DNA from: Cloeon dipterum
Lineage: Eukaryota; Arthropoda; Insecta; Ephemeroptera; Baetidae
NCBI RefSeq assembly: GCF_949628265.1
Contig: NC_088789.1
Coordinates: 9,850,886-9,914,885 of the forward strand
Reading direction: 5' to 3'
DNA: 64,000 bases
Made by a program: the position numbers and the translations under genes
Part shown: in pieces, positions 48,601-62,300 of the stretch
Position numbering within the stretch: the stretch's first letter is position 1
Layout of the letters: every line of letters starts with the position of its first letter
The notes under the pieces: model-generated
The model's database searches: none
What the model was told of the DNA's origin: nothing
The model's input: only the letters and a program-made list of their open reading frames with translations

Positions 48601-51590
48601 CAGGCGACGGAGGTACGTTGATTTGAAAATGCCTTTTATATACGCTGCCGCGCATAATGCACGAGCCGATCAACACACACGAAATCCTCCAGCATAGCAG
48701 CACATATATGAAAATGAATGGCTGTTTACACGGATTGGCGAGAGAAAGCCACCAGTTGCATCCCCTGCAACAGGGGTTGCTTCCCTTGCCGCGCGCTCAT
48801 GAAAGCTGCCGCGCGCTCGGCAGGAAATGGAAATCGGAAATGCATATTTGGCGTTTTGCTTTTTCGCCTTTGCTCTCGATCGCGATGATTGAAACCGTGG
48901 AGGAGGAAGAGTTTGATGCTCGGTCGCGTCTGGGTCAAACAATGGTCTGGCGAGTGGTCTGATGAGCGAAGAAGAATGGGACTTCCTCTGGGACAATGGG
49001 CCGCGACGCAATGGACCACGCCACCGAGCCTATCTGAAGGTATGTGTGTGTGTGCGCGCGGCGAGAGCGAGCTAGCAAGCATCAAGTGACGTCATGCGGC
49101 GGATCTGTTGCTCTTTGGATGGGTCGTGTGCCAGGCAGATGTTATTCCAAACAGGGGGACGGCCACATCTGCAGAGGATGCCGCCAGCTGCCTCCAGAGA
49201 TGAAAAACAAAATCCCTCGCCGTGCCATCCACATGCTATTACGCAAAATCACTCAGGGCCACATGCACCAAATCAGGCCTCCGAATTCAAATCTGCTCTG
49301 TGCGCCCGCTTTTTTACCGCCGCGCATTTTATTTCTGGATTTCGGCGGAAACGCGTGGATTTCCAACGCCTTTTTTAACTTTTTTCGCCCGCTCGCTCGC
49401 GTGCATGTGCAATGCGGATGATACAGCACTTGGGGGAGTTGCACAGCCCACAGTTATGGATGCAAGCGGGGAACTTTACGTTTTTCGAAACTCCCTGATC
49501 ACTCGTAAAGTCGAATTTGTGAAGTGCGGCTGCGATGAATCAGCCAACACAGCAATAAATTTCGCCGCCGGCCACCCTCTAATTGGGCCAGAAATTACGA
49601 ATTTGCATTTTCTGAGAGCAATATTTTTGAATGCGCTAACGGAGCGGGCGAGCGAGCGCGTCGTCTCTCGATGACACTGATTTCATTTCTGCCTGGCACT
49701 CGCCTGTAATCCCTCGTGTTATAAATGCGCGTCTGAACCTCACATTTAACTCAAGGGGTGGTGAAAATGCGCCGAAAAAACGTCATAAATTCTATTTCAC
49801 CATGGTGTAGTGAACGCTGAAAGGGCAGCTTATTATGAGTTATTGCATTTTAGGCATGAGCGTGAACCACAGAATTAATTACGAAAATTAATCTTAAGTA
49901 AACACTTCTCTGGTGTTGATGCCTGAATAGGAATGACGGAGAGTTTTTTTATTAATCTCGTATAGTTTAATTAGATGCAGCTGAAATTGGAATTTAGAGT
50001 ATCATTCCCCAAAAACGAATTTGAATAGTGCAAAGAGCGTACCTATGTCATGTACTCTCTATACCTGTTAGCAGCATATTCCCACAGAAAATTATGTTTT
50101 GATATTCAAAATTATCAAGGCAGACAACAGACAGCTCATTAATTTTTGCTCTATTATGCGGGCTAAGCCTAAAATTCGCACGCTTAGTTCACCGATGGGA
50201 CCTGCTCGGTGGCCGTAAAAAATCATAACCAGCATTCTGGCCGAGCACGCGTAAAACTGAAACGGTGGCGTCTGTAGCCGACTTAAATAAATATGGAAAA
50301 TGTAAACTGTTTACGCAAAAAGGATAAGATTTCCAAATAACTGTCACGCATTTTGAAGGATCTTCCCCGGCTATTGAATCGAGCAGGGGAAACCGCTCGC
50401 TTCAGAGAGGAGAATTCGTTACTATAGCTCGCGTCGAGATGATTGACAGCGCGTTGATAAAGGATTTCCTGAGGCCAATCTGTCTGACCAGCAGCTCCAG
50501 CTTGGATCGGATCACCACGGGGCTCTCATTATTTCGGCGTTTGAAGGTTTTACGCCGGTCGGGCGCCTGGTCGCGTGTCCCGCCGGCCTCATAGAGTGGA
50601 TGGATGTAAACAGCCCAGCGAGCATTAGATTCAAACGCTGCAGCGCGCGAGAGCATATGCAGTCAGCGAGGCGTGCGCGGCTCGCTCTCTCGCACTCTAT
50701 CTAATACATTTTATTAATAAGTGTCGGTGGCGAGTGTATCACACACACACTGCTCCACCGCCTGTAAATATGTGTGCAGTAAAAGCAGTGATACGCGAGA
50801 CATAGAGCAGAGCAATCAAACCGCCAGAAATAGCCCGAAATTATGTTACACGCCGCCCAGCTCGTCGCCGGGCGCTCGGCACTCGGAACCCCCGCATGCA
50901 TGTACATATACGCATTATTTTTTACGGCCGCCGCGCCAAGGCAAAACGAAAAAATCAGTGCACGCACGTGAGCTTGATTTTCCGAATCACGCTTGAATAA
51001 AAAGCTAAAAATATACATGGGAGCGCACGCTGCAGTGTTTTTTCCCTCAGCACCTGCCCTGATGCAGATTCGCAGCTGCAGTCGAAGGAGACTGCATGTT
51101 GCTGCGCTCTGCTCGCTTTTCACTAGCGGCAGAGGCAGCGGTGCATCCACCATTATATACTTTTTTTTCCTTTCACGTATATAATAGAGAAAGGTGGATG
51201 CATCGAAATGCGTTTTCGGGGATGCAACAGGGGGGCCACCTGGCCAAGCAGCGTCGCTGCTCGCCGCGGCTAGCACACACTTCCATCATCTGTTGCTAAT
51301 GCAAACCTCTGGTTCGCCACCCGGGCACCAGCTGGGTCTCGACAGGTAGCAAATTTACTGATAGTGTAGGCTAATTACGTGTCGCTTATTTTACCGTATT
51401 TCCAGAGAAATGAGCTCGGCCGCGCGGTCAGCTCCGCACGTTGTAGCCGAAACAACGAGCGCCGCGCTCCTGCTTCTTATGATTTGTAACATAAAAAGGT
51501 CGTGCAATATTGTGTGTGCGTGATCGTGAAATTCTCGGTGAAACGTCTGCGCGCCGGGTTCACGATTTGGCATCTAGAGGTTAATGCTCA
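48601..51590. other. GC-rich patches with CRE, no gene assigned
   Basis: CpG-rich stretches at 48640-49700 and 50380-51580 flank an AT-rich middle. A CRE is at 49087-49094. Overlapping frames on both strands come from composition. One candidate exon is listed separately at 48962. Confidence 0.45.
48962..49039 (+). other. Candidate short coding exon with strong donor
   Basis: ATG at 48962 opens 26 codons (MSEEEWDFLWDNGPRRNGPR then HRAYLK) ending exactly at AAG followed by GTATGT. The frame stays open upstream to 48917. The start context is poor and no partner exon was found. The peptide is not recognised. The CRE at 49087 lies in the would-be intron. Confidence 0.22.
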
Positions 51591-54500
51591 AGCCCGTGAT
51601 ATGATTTTATTAGATTACTCCACGATATATTTAACAACATGCGATTTTTCTTCAATGCGGTGGCAACCCCATTTCCTATTAGTTTCTCGGCACTTTTCTG
51701 CTAACAGTTTTTTTGCCTCAATTTTATTAGACTATAAAAATAATTCAGTTTCATTGTTGAGATAAATTAATGACCCATTTAGCCATTTCTACGTTGAAAC
51801 CGTTGAAACTATATTTTTTCATTAAGAAATAATATTTCCAGCAACTAATTTTACGAATGGAGTTTTTAGAACACAATTTTATTTCGTCTGCGAAAAATTA
51901 TTTATTGTGCAGATTTAATTTAAACAGATTATTTGGTTTTGTATAGAAAATTTAAGAAATAATGATTTCTGGATTTGTCATAGAAGAACCCATCAGAAAA
52001 TAAGTAACCTAATTGTACAGTGAATTCAAAAATTGTTAAAAGAAAATATCTTCAAAGCCAGCCTGATACTTCATAATCGTCTCTTCCGCAAAGGAAAGCC
52101 AGATTGAAAAGCGTGTAGATCGAATTACGACCCAATTATCAACGCGTTATGACAAAATTAAGAGGAAAATCTCCTACTTCCTGTTGTTCGATGCACAACA
52201 CAAGGAGCGACGTCATTCAAGCAAGTCGCATATCGAAATGAATGAGTCTGAAAAAAGAAGGAAAGCGTCGATAATGTAGTAAAGGACCTCATAAACCGGG
52301 TCGGAATAATAAAGAAGCGTGCCATATTGAGTGTCTTGGCGGGCGACGAGAGCGCAGTGGTGCTATGAGAATATTCAAGCCGGTGTGTGTGCGAGTGTAT
52401 AGGAGAGGAGTAGATTTCGGGGCGGAAGTTGTGCAGGCTGCACCACCGGATGGATGTGTGTGCATGTGAATATGGGGGATGGTGCAGCCCTTGCGCGACG
52501 CGCGATGCAGCATTTTGAGCACGCAGGACTTGACCTGGACCGCCGACGTGACCGAGATAAAGAATTGGCTGGCGGGTAGACGCCGGCAAAAGCGCAAATA
52601 GGCACATATAACCATTTCGAGAGCCGGCACTTACCTGATTTTCAGAGAGAATAAAAGCTGCAGAGAGCACCACTGGGGTCAAATCCGGCGCACGTCCGCA
52701 CCACCTCTCCTGAAATTTTAATGAAAAGCTGCTCTTTTCATTGTGAAACAAGCCAATGACAATGGAAATGTGTCTGGGGTAACAAAGGGTTGATTATAAG
52801 GCATAATTAAGAAAAACGAGGCGACGGAACATCTGTTTCCTTTTGCGGCCGAATAAATAAAATCCAACTTAAATTATACACTCAGAGCAGCAGCAAAGTG
52901 GACTGACTTTCTGCCTTGACTTGCAGAGAAGGGTTATTATAGTATACTTTTACTGCTTTCTATGCGGGTGGAAGTGGCTGGAATAGAATAAAACCGGATT
53001 TGGCGGAAAACACTTGTATACATTATTTGTTAACATGACCTTTTGTTTGTGATAATTTAATTAATTCCTAGGAAATTTAAGAACCATACAAAAATTCAGC
53101 TGAGCAATATAAAATTAAACAATCAATCAGTATAATATTAAATTAGAAGGACAATTTTATTCTCAACCATCCTATTCTTAAAAAAGGGGAATAAAGAAAT
53201 TGTTTGGCATTTAAAATTAAAGTAAACGATACTTCTGAAATTTAGTAAGTTTATATATATGCTTTCAATTAAAAGTATGGCAGTGCCTTCTGCACAACCA
53301 GACCGACAAGATTCGGTTTGGTCCGACCCGAAATTAAAAAAAAAAAACTCCTGTTTTTCGTCGTCATCACTAGATTGATTGAAATGACCGACGACCTAGA
53401 CCAGCCATGGAAATAAAGATTGATGTCTTAATATATGTTATATCTCAAATATCCACTCAGATATTTAGCTTGTTATCTTTATGAAATTTGAAATTAAACC
53501 CTAAAAATGAAAAAAACGGGCAGTTTCTTACGTATCACTGCCTTATATTATACTTTGCTGCGAAGTAGATGATAATACCATTCTCCAGGGAGAGTAAAAT
53601 GCGTGTGGTCAGAACCAGACGAATGCATGCAGCGTTGAGGAAAAATTGGATGACTAATTTTTTTTTTTTGAATGCTCTTCGGTGGTTGAAATGGCGTGGA
53701 ATTTCAGTATGATTGTTATGCCTCCAGAATGCATGAGAATCTCCCCTGAGAGTATACCAAACACATTACTTCTCAAAAAATGCAATATTGTTTATTAGTT
53801 TTTCCTTTGTTAAAATTTGACAAATGACTACTGCGTGTGGGAAGAAGCAATGCTCCAGCTTTTGAAGACTCTAATGGAATTCTTCAATGACTTTGCTTTA
53901 CTGGAATAGCCCCCAACGACGTTTGACTATTATTGTGCGGCGCACAATGTAAGTCTCTGCTCCCAAAAAATAAAAATAAACTTTCCCATTGACTTCTCCA
54001 TAATTTTTCAGGCCACAAAATCGTTTAGTAGCTGCAAGACCGCCAGAGCAAAGGAAAGACTAATTATCATAAAATAATCATGTCCAATAAATACGTTTTC
54101 AATTTTTAAAACACTATTCTACGCCGATATTCATTTAAAAAGCCCTACTCAAAGCGACATAAACTTTCCATTTTCACGTCTAAGAAAAAGTAATAGACCA
54201 CCAAGCACCTACTGGACAAACGGTGGCGGTTGATGAAATAAAATGACAGCAGGGTTCAGATAAGGTGTCAACATCATCAATTATATAATTAAGCAGAAAG
54301 CGGGAACTGGAACCAGCAGCGCACAACAAAGGATACTGTGACGAAAAAGCAGCCATGTACCTGGAGCTTCTGGCGGACAATGAGTGACCTGCTGCGTATG
54401 GGTAGTTTTAGATTCTCTTTGAGCAATAACAAAGCAATTCATGAAGGCATAGTAAATTTTTGAAGGCGGTACATTCCAAATCAGCTTTTAGTGTCTCGCT

Positions 54501-55200
54501 TTAATATTTTACCTGTAGAAACCGGGGGCGAAACCGTGTCGAGCTTCATTATATTGCAAAGCGATATGCTCGTCATTGCACGATTCTACAGGCTTTTTGA
54601 AAGATATTTTAGCCCTCCGACCGAAATTTACTAAAGCTTATTCTTTGAGGGCTCATTCATTGTGAGCGACATCTTAAGAAAGCGCATTGCTCTTTGGTCC
54701 ATTTTTTTTAACAAGTTGTTTTAGTAGCCAAAACGTGTTTCTGCTCCTGCGGGACAGTTGATATATCCTCCATTATCCTTGCTCCAGAGTAAAGGAGAAA
54801 ACGCATCAATGAAAATATGCTCTGCATCCACGTGAAAGACTTTTCAACTTACAACATATTTCAGGCTGAATAGAAAAGCTTATTAATATGATAGAGATTG
54901 ATGAGGGGAAACTTAACAAGATAAACACACAAAAGATGGCAGCTACGAACGCAACAAGGTGAAATTGATTCCGCAACTAGCGTCGATTGAATTAATAAAT
55001 TAGGGAAATCTTTGAAAACGCAAATGGCGCAAGTGCTGTGCGATTAAAATGAAGTGTGTGTGGAACACATACCACTTATTTACGGAGGCGGCGCGAGAAG
55101 CGTTGTTAAAATAATTAGGCCATGACAAAGAAACAACACGCCATGTGAAACGGACAGTGCAAAATGTAACATTGTAAAAACACAACACAATCACCAATCC
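51591..55200. other. Intergenic desert, mostly AT-rich
   Basis: No gene is assigned. A GC-richer patch at 52150-52760 contains one exon-like segment on the minus strand, listed separately. Confidence 0.5.
52635..52709 (-). other. Exon-like 75-bp segment with good acceptor and donor
   Basis: On the minus strand ATTAAAATTTCAG precedes 52709 and CAG/GTAAGT follows 52635. The 75 bases are open in one frame (ERWCGRAPDLTPVVLSAAFI then LSENQ). No neighbouring exon was found. It may be a lncRNA exon or chance. Confidence 0.22.
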
Positions 55201-56275
55201 ATCATCGGTATGAGTGCGGTCGACACAAAATTTTCTTTTCTATTTTGAGGCAGCCGTCGGTCGGCCAAAAGGTGCTAATTAAATTTAGGAAAGGGCCCGC
55301 CTTCAAAGCTCGAATGAAATATGGGCTTAAATGTGTCAAGTGTGAACAACGTTTTAATAACCGCCGTCTTTTGAATAAACAGATTGTTATCCGCGAGGAA
55401 CTGTTCTCGATTTTTACGCTGTACACTACACAGAAAGGAAAGCTGAAATTATCGAGTCGTCACTGCGCTGAAATTCGGTTTAGTTTCCTGTTTCTTTTTC
55501 TGTCCTCAAGTCCAAACAGGGTGTTCTTTTTGTCAGAGCGTGAATCAACAGAAGCAGCGCAACTGCCGCGCCGCTTGCCACGAGTCGAAACAAATTAATC
55601 AGCCTTTCTGATGAAAAAGACACTAATGCCAGAACGAACAGATGAGGACAAACATAGCAAATGAGAAGAACGGCTATTAATTTGATCGCGGACTGGTACG
55701 AATCGGAACGTCGAATCGTTTCCTTTAATTTGTTGCAAGATTATTTCGAGAGCGCGTTTCCAAATTGACCTTTTAAACGCGATCCATTCATTTATTTTTA
55801 CGCGACGATTGACGAAGACGAGAGAGAGAGAGCAACGAGGGGGTGCAAACGAGAGGCGACTGGCGCCGCCGCACGCAGCCACAGACTCGAAACATAAAAA
55901 ATTTGGCGACGGACTGATTGGGTGGGACCGACTCTCCAGAATTAAAAACAATCAGTTTGAACTTGCTAGAAAATTAAATTAAAACATTCGAGGGCGAGAC
56001 TCTGCGTTGTCCCCGAAATTCGTAAATCGCAATAAGATGTAAAATCGGTCCGCGGGCAGAATCCACCAGGAGGCGGCTGCGTCGCGCCGGCTCGTGCAGC
56101 ACTCGTACCGATTGCGGCAGCTGCGTCTGGCGTACCGGTATTCCGCGACTCCCTCCCCCCCGTAAGGGAGCAACGGCAGCAACACCGGCAGCTGCTCTCA
56201 CGCGAACAGAAACCGATAAGCTTGTGAGAAACCGGTTTCCGCGGCAGACAGCAGGCTGGTTAGAGGCATCCGTTT
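55201..56275. promoter_or_regulatory. Delta upstream region, increasingly GC-rich
   Basis: This lies directly upstream of the Delta start. The last 500 bases are GC-rich, with ACCGGT at 56133-56138 and 56231-56236. Open frames on the minus strand (55974-56402) overlap Delta exon 1 and are compositional. Confidence 0.5.
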
Positions 56276-56309
56276 TCAGTTCGAGTGAAGCTGAGTTCGC
56301 GAAAGGATA
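56276..56309 (+). promoter_or_regulatory. Candidate Delta core promoter (Inr plus DPE)
   Basis: TCAGTT at 56276-56281 fits the arthropod initiator. Taking its A (56278) as +1, GGATA occupies +28 to +32 (56305-56309), the exact spacing and consensus (RGWYV) of a downstream promoter element. No TATA box is seen. The 5' UTR would be only 35 bases, which is short, so a more distal start is possible. Confidence 0.45.
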
Positions 56310-56312
56310 TGC

Positions 56313-59300
56313 ATGCGTGAGATGCGGCCCCTGCTGCTTGCTGTGCTGCTGCCGCTGGTGCTGTGGCCCCAGGTAAGACGCGTTGCCACCCTCGCGTGCC
56401 ACCCCCGTCGAGTGTCCGCCGATCTGACTGTGCTTTTATTCCAACAGGAGGCCGACGCCAGCGGACTGTTCGAGCTGCGCTTGTCCACTTTCGAGAACCC
56501 CATCGGACAGGACACCAAGGGACAGTGCTGTGACGGCCAGAATGTTGTAGACAGTCGCTGCGAGAGCCGGTGTCTCACCAGCATCCGTGTGTGCCTCAAG
56601 CACTACCAGGCCCAAGTGGACCCAAATTCGGCCTGCACCTTTGGCAGCGTCAAATCGCCAATTCTCGGAGACAGACTCATCAACGAAAGCTATAACTTCT
56701 ATATCCCCTTCAATTTCACATGGCCGGTGAGTGTCAACGCCCCCCCAAAGTGCTGTCAGTGGACGCGGTGGTTTTGCCAGGTGGACAGTGCTCTAGCTGT
56801 GCGTGTGTGACATTATTCAGCTCTCGATTGGATTATTTCTGAGTGCATCTGCCGCTGGATATCATTTGGATTTAACGTCGGATCGAGGAAAAGGCTTTGG
56901 TGTTGAACGAAACTTAGACTTTCAAGATAGTTTCTTAAATAGTTCCTTTAATTTTTTTCCCCCCTATTTAACTCCGTCTCCTATCAAGGAGCGGACATTA
57001 TTTTTGAGTCGTTATTTTACGCAGAAAATAGTTTTTTGAACGATGCTATCTCAAAGCAAGTCGTTTTCATCTCGCGTATATTTAATGTCAGGCTAAAGAA
57101 GAAGCTCCGTCGAAACAACGCCAAGCCCTTTTCTCTCTCTCCGACGGCGAGAATCTGAATTTGGCACAACGCAAGCCGGCGAATCCATCGTGCAAAACCC
57201 GCGTCACCGCACCACCCCAAACAGTGAAAAGTGAACAAATCCAGCCTGCATCTCCCAAATAATGCCGCCTCAGTGATATGAGCAGCTGAAATTCGTTTTG
57301 CGTGCGCATTTGGATTACGCTTCTGCCTCAAACAAAGTGCCCTGCTCGGGATGTCCAGACCTTTTCCATAAATAACGCTGCCCGCGTCTGCCTACCTGCC
57401 GCCGTTTTATCGGGAACCCATTCCTCTAAGCCTAACTGACCACCTCCTTTTCATTAAATTATTTTTTGTAATAATCTCGGGTGCGGGAGTGTGTGTGTGT
57501 ATGCGCGCAGCTCCTCCACTAAATCGTGAAACAATGCTCGGATTCTTCTTTCTTTCTTTCCTTGTACACACGAGGTAGGCACAACTTCATTAAATGTTTT
57601 TCTCTCCCGGCCGACGCGGCTGCCAAAAGGTCGAGGAAGGTGGGCATAAATTGAGCTGGCTGCAACGCCGGCGTAGGTGATTATTCGGTGGGCCCGTCCA
57701 AACGGACCGACCGCGCATGAGATCCATCCTTCCACGTTTATCCAAGTTGGCCGGGCAAGGCAGGCAGGCAGGCAGGGCTCCTCGGTAATTAAAGAGGGGA
57801 AAGTCTGCTCGAGAGGTCACAGGCATGACCGAGAGTCGTGATTCGGCTGCTCGTAAAAAAACACAACCTGAAGAAGCAAGCGTGACCTGATCGCTAATAA
57901 TTATTTATCGTTTGTTATCAGCGCACCTTCTCGCTGATAGTCGAGGCCTGGCACGACTCCAACGAAACACGGGGTGAGTACACAAAACCATGCTTCTTAT
58001 CTCTTTTCGATTTCGTGCGCACAACCCCTTTCGCCGTTTTTTGTAGATCCGAGTACAATGTAATTATCCATTGTCCGAATTATCGCGGCCTGCTCGCCGT
58101 TCCGCTGCTGTTGCTCGCGCGTTTGTTTATTTCTTCATTAAACTTGCTGCACACATTGTTTAATTATCTAGTGCATATAATCGACTTGGCAGCCTGACAG
58201 TTCTTTCGCCCCCCGACATTGTGTTTTGCCGTCGAACGAAGTCTGCTCCTAAACGTATTTCGGCAAGGACTAAATCGAGCTCTTTTTGCAACATTGTTGC
58301 GCCGCTCTCTCAAAAGCTCTAAAATTGGCTAATTTTTACGACGGAAATTATTTTTATTATTGCTTGTTTACACTGCGTCTGGGTCCAAGGTCATTGCGAT
58401 TGGCAACGCTGTCCACCCTTTGATGCCGCCATTGTATAGCAGAGCGACTTTCCTTAATGAGCATCCGTTTAGCGGGTCATCACGCGGGCCGTTACAGTTT
58501 TTCCGCCTATTGCACAACTTTTCCCAACGCTTCTGCTCGAAAATTAAAAACTTTTAACGCAATCAGTGCTTTAACCCTTGCGGCACACTACGCGTGCAGC
58601 GCGTTCTTTAAATTTCGGTGAGCCCCTAGCTGTTTCCGTTTTTGCCTGCCGTCCGCTCTTTCTTCCTGCGGCGGATATAGATTGATGAATGGCGAGCTGA
58701 AAGTTGATCTGTGCGACGTGTCCTCTGGATGAGGAGCATCGGGAGTGCGTATGCGTGTGTGTTTGGCCAACGGCGGCGGCAACTTCCTCAGCTCTGAGGC
58801 TTCCACGCTGCTCGCTCGCCAGCAGCAGCAACGGCAGCACGGCTAAAACAAACTACCTGAGCAGTAAGGTGGAGATACATATGCCACTTCCGACTGCACG
58901 CGATCTCTCCGGCGAGGTTCCCACAGCCCAATTGCATGTTTCGGGTCCAGCATGCGAGCCATAAACCGAGAGGAGAAAAAAACTCATCTCCATTTTCCAC
59001 ATCTCACACACCCTGCGCGCATTGTTAATAATAATTTTATGTTTCCAAGCTCTCGTGATTTTTCATTCAAATTACTATCGGTTTTATTGGCTGCGCTCAG
59101 GCAGATGGAAAAGCTTCTCGGAATTATTAGCACTGCCGTTTCATTCGATATGATTATGGCCGTTCACGTTAATTAAGTTGCGAGCGTGATTTTCGGCTCG
59201 GCGGCCTCTGTGATTTTTTCCTAATTTACTGCTGGCGTCTTTGTTTGTTTCGACACAAAAGTGTAGCACCCATTCACCTTCTTTTTCTTCGGGGATAATA

Positions 59301-62300
59301 TTTCATTTCGCCAACCGAATGCGCGATAATTTGAAGCGGAGCTTTTTCACACGCTGCCTGCGAGGGTCGTGGTAAAATCTCTCCTCCGCCTGGCGTCTTC
59401 CTTGTCTATTTATCCGGATTTCCTACCCTCTTCAAGAATTGTTTACTCTCCAAACAAGCCAGCTGCTGTTCTGGTAAAATACTCGCTTTTGATATAGTCA
59501 ATAGAGAGGAGCGCTCTGTGGCTTAAGGAAAGGAACTGCATATTGCATCCCCCGTCTGCGGAGGAACGACCTCGATTAGAGCAGCAGAAAAAAAACTGCT
59601 GCGAAAATTGCGATAAACGAACGCATCCTTCCTCTGCTGTTGCGCGGCGGCACTTCCTTTTCGATGATTGGAAACAGTTGCGAATTTATTCCGTTTTTGA
59701 CGGCAAATGCCGCGAGCAGCGTCCATTTCCGCTGACCGCGCGCGACGCCCGCCGCCTGCTTTTATCGCGCGCGCGCGTTTTAATTGCAAACTTGGCCTGA
59801 ACTTGACCGATAATGCGTCTTCCTGCGTTGCTGCTGCGCCGGCAAGCAGTTTAAATGCCGCATTAATTACGGCCGGGCGCGCGTTCTCGTGTGTATTTTT
59901 CGCCAAACTCGTCTTTTGCCGCATTTGCAGCGTTGGTCGTTACACTTCCTGTCTTTTTAAATTCCCCCTGCGCGCGCGTAACGGTCGGGGTTGACGCGAG
60001 AGGGGCGAGTATGAAAGCATCATACGATTATTCCGCACCCCCTGAATGCACGATCAAACAGCAACCACTGACGGGGAAAAAAATTACGGCGGCCCTGAGC
60101 CGGGCGCCTTCAGCTTGGCTACCTGCTGCCGCCGCCGCTGCAGCAGCCCAATTGGGTTTGTTTTTTACTCTCCGTGCTGTTGTAAATGGTGAGAAACACA
60201 CCTGGCGTCCTCCATCCATCCACTCCATATGCCAGACCGGCATCTGCTTCTTTTTCGCCACAGGAAGGAGCCTTTCTCACACACAGGCAACAGCCAGCCT
60301 TTCTTTAAAATCTCCTGCCTTATCTGAATGGTGCGGCGGCGGGCCTGCTCCGATGGGTCGCGTGAGTGCCCTCGCCGCCCCCGGGGCCCACCGCCGGCCC
60401 AAAGGCAGACGCACGCGTAACTCGGCTGCCTATTCCCTCTCTTTTCACGGAAAGTGCCCGTCTTTCTTTCTCTCTTTCTTCTCCAGATCGCTGCCAGCGA
60501 AACTGGTTTTTTATTGTTAAATAATCGTGCTGCCGAAATTTGTTCTCGAGCCGGGGGAAAAAACAAACAAACAAACGCACGGTGACAGCTCGCCAATTAC
60601 GCAATGGAAAGTGATCGGTCAAATTCGCAAAAATTGAATTCGAAGACGCGCGTCTTCTCCACCTGCCGCTTTTAATAGGTCTCGCGCAGTCGGCATTCGC
60701 GAGCGAAAGTTGATGAAAATCTCCAGCCATTAGCTCATCCCGCGAGTTGCCGTGTTTTTATCCACCTGCAAGTACATAAACTGGCAGTCGAGAGCGATAA
60801 ATTTAATTTTCCCTCCGCTCTTACGTGAGATACCATTCCCTCTCCCTGTCCGCCGCCGCAGCCGCTGCTGCTGCTGTCAAATATGAGCAAACTCGTCTTG
60901 ATTGGCATTCAAAGTGGCGTCGTGAAAAACACCTGTAAACAAGTTTTAAATTTATTTACATTCTTGAATGCAGATTTAGAAAGTTGAGTGGATCGTCTTC
61001 GTCTCGTTCGAATAGCACTGCAAATTTTTCTCTTATTTACAGTCTTGATTAATTTGGTTAACCGCCGAAGTGAATAAAAAGCGGGCGAGCGAGTGTTAAT
61101 TAATCACGCCACTCAATCGGCTGAGAACCGCCACCGACTCTCTCATAATTCACTCACGCAGTGATTTCCACAATGGAATCGATTTGTTTTTTTTCTCTCT
61201 CTCTCTCTTTCTCGCTCGTCTCGAAAATGAAATTTCTTCTGGAGAGCAGAAGCGATGGGCGCTCGCTGGCCGCGGCTAAAAAAAGCGGCCGAGTGCTTCT
61301 TTTTTGTCACCTCGGCGTGCGGTGTTGTGAGCAGGCCGAGTGAGTTTATTTCCACGGCTCTTCCTGTTCACTGCTCTCGAGACGGACGGAGGATGGTGCG
61401 TCTACTGCACACGCGTCTCGCTCCATTGCGCCGTCAGGGAGACAATTTTACCGAGAATCATTCGATTGTCAATTTTGTGTTCGTTTCCTGTGCTTTTTGC
61501 TGCCCATTTTCCACTCCCTTTTCACATCGATTCACTCGAGTCCTCAACTCGACCGAATTTACTCGTTTTTTTTTCTTATTTTCTGCGCGTATACAGCGGA
61601 ATTGAGAGGCTGCCAAAGTCACGCTGCTTGTGTATAGATTTTCCTCATAGCCCCGAGACGCGGTCGCTTTCGGAGACCAGTGCGAAACGTATATATATCC
61701 GTGGCTCTCTGCTCGCTCGCCAAACTATGATTTTCGCAAATGATTTTTTCCTTGGCACGTGCAGTTATTTATTTACACTCGGCTTCCGATGAACTGCTCC
61801 TCCTCGAGGCCGGTTTCCGCCTTATCTGCAGCCAGCGCTGTGTAATTTCTCGGCCCGAGACTTGGACTGCAGTCAAAAGTTACAAAACACCCTCCGTAAT
61901 TGTCATCGCGACGGGGTTATGCGTGTAAATTTGGCTTGCTGACTTAATTGCCCAGGCACTTCGCAAACAGAAATAATAATGTGTTTATTTCCCCTGTTTC
62001 AGGCAAACGACGGCTGCTCTTAAGGCACACCCTTCAGCAGAACGTGGACGTCGGCACGGAGTTCAAGCCGGCCAGGTTATTCAAGGACCAAATGTCGCTG
62101 CAGTACGAATACCGCGTGACCTGCGACGCCAGCTACTACGGTGAAGGGTGCGAGGTGCTGTGCAAGTCGCGCGATGACACCTTTGGCCACTACACCTGCA
62201 ACCGGCAGGGCAAACGCGAGTGCAATCCCGGCTACACGGGCGACTACTGCGATAAATCCTTGTGCATGAAGGGCTGCGTCAACGGCTTCTGCAGCAGGCC

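Noticed and set aside
50701-51276. A 191-codon minus-strand frame
   Set aside because: Its composition mirrors a GC-rich patch, it has no motif, and overlapping frames of similar quality lie on the other strand.
59523-60730. Long frames on both strands within Delta intron 3 (up to 209 codons)
   Set aside because: They overlap each other on opposite strands, lack domains, and lie between well-supported Delta exons.
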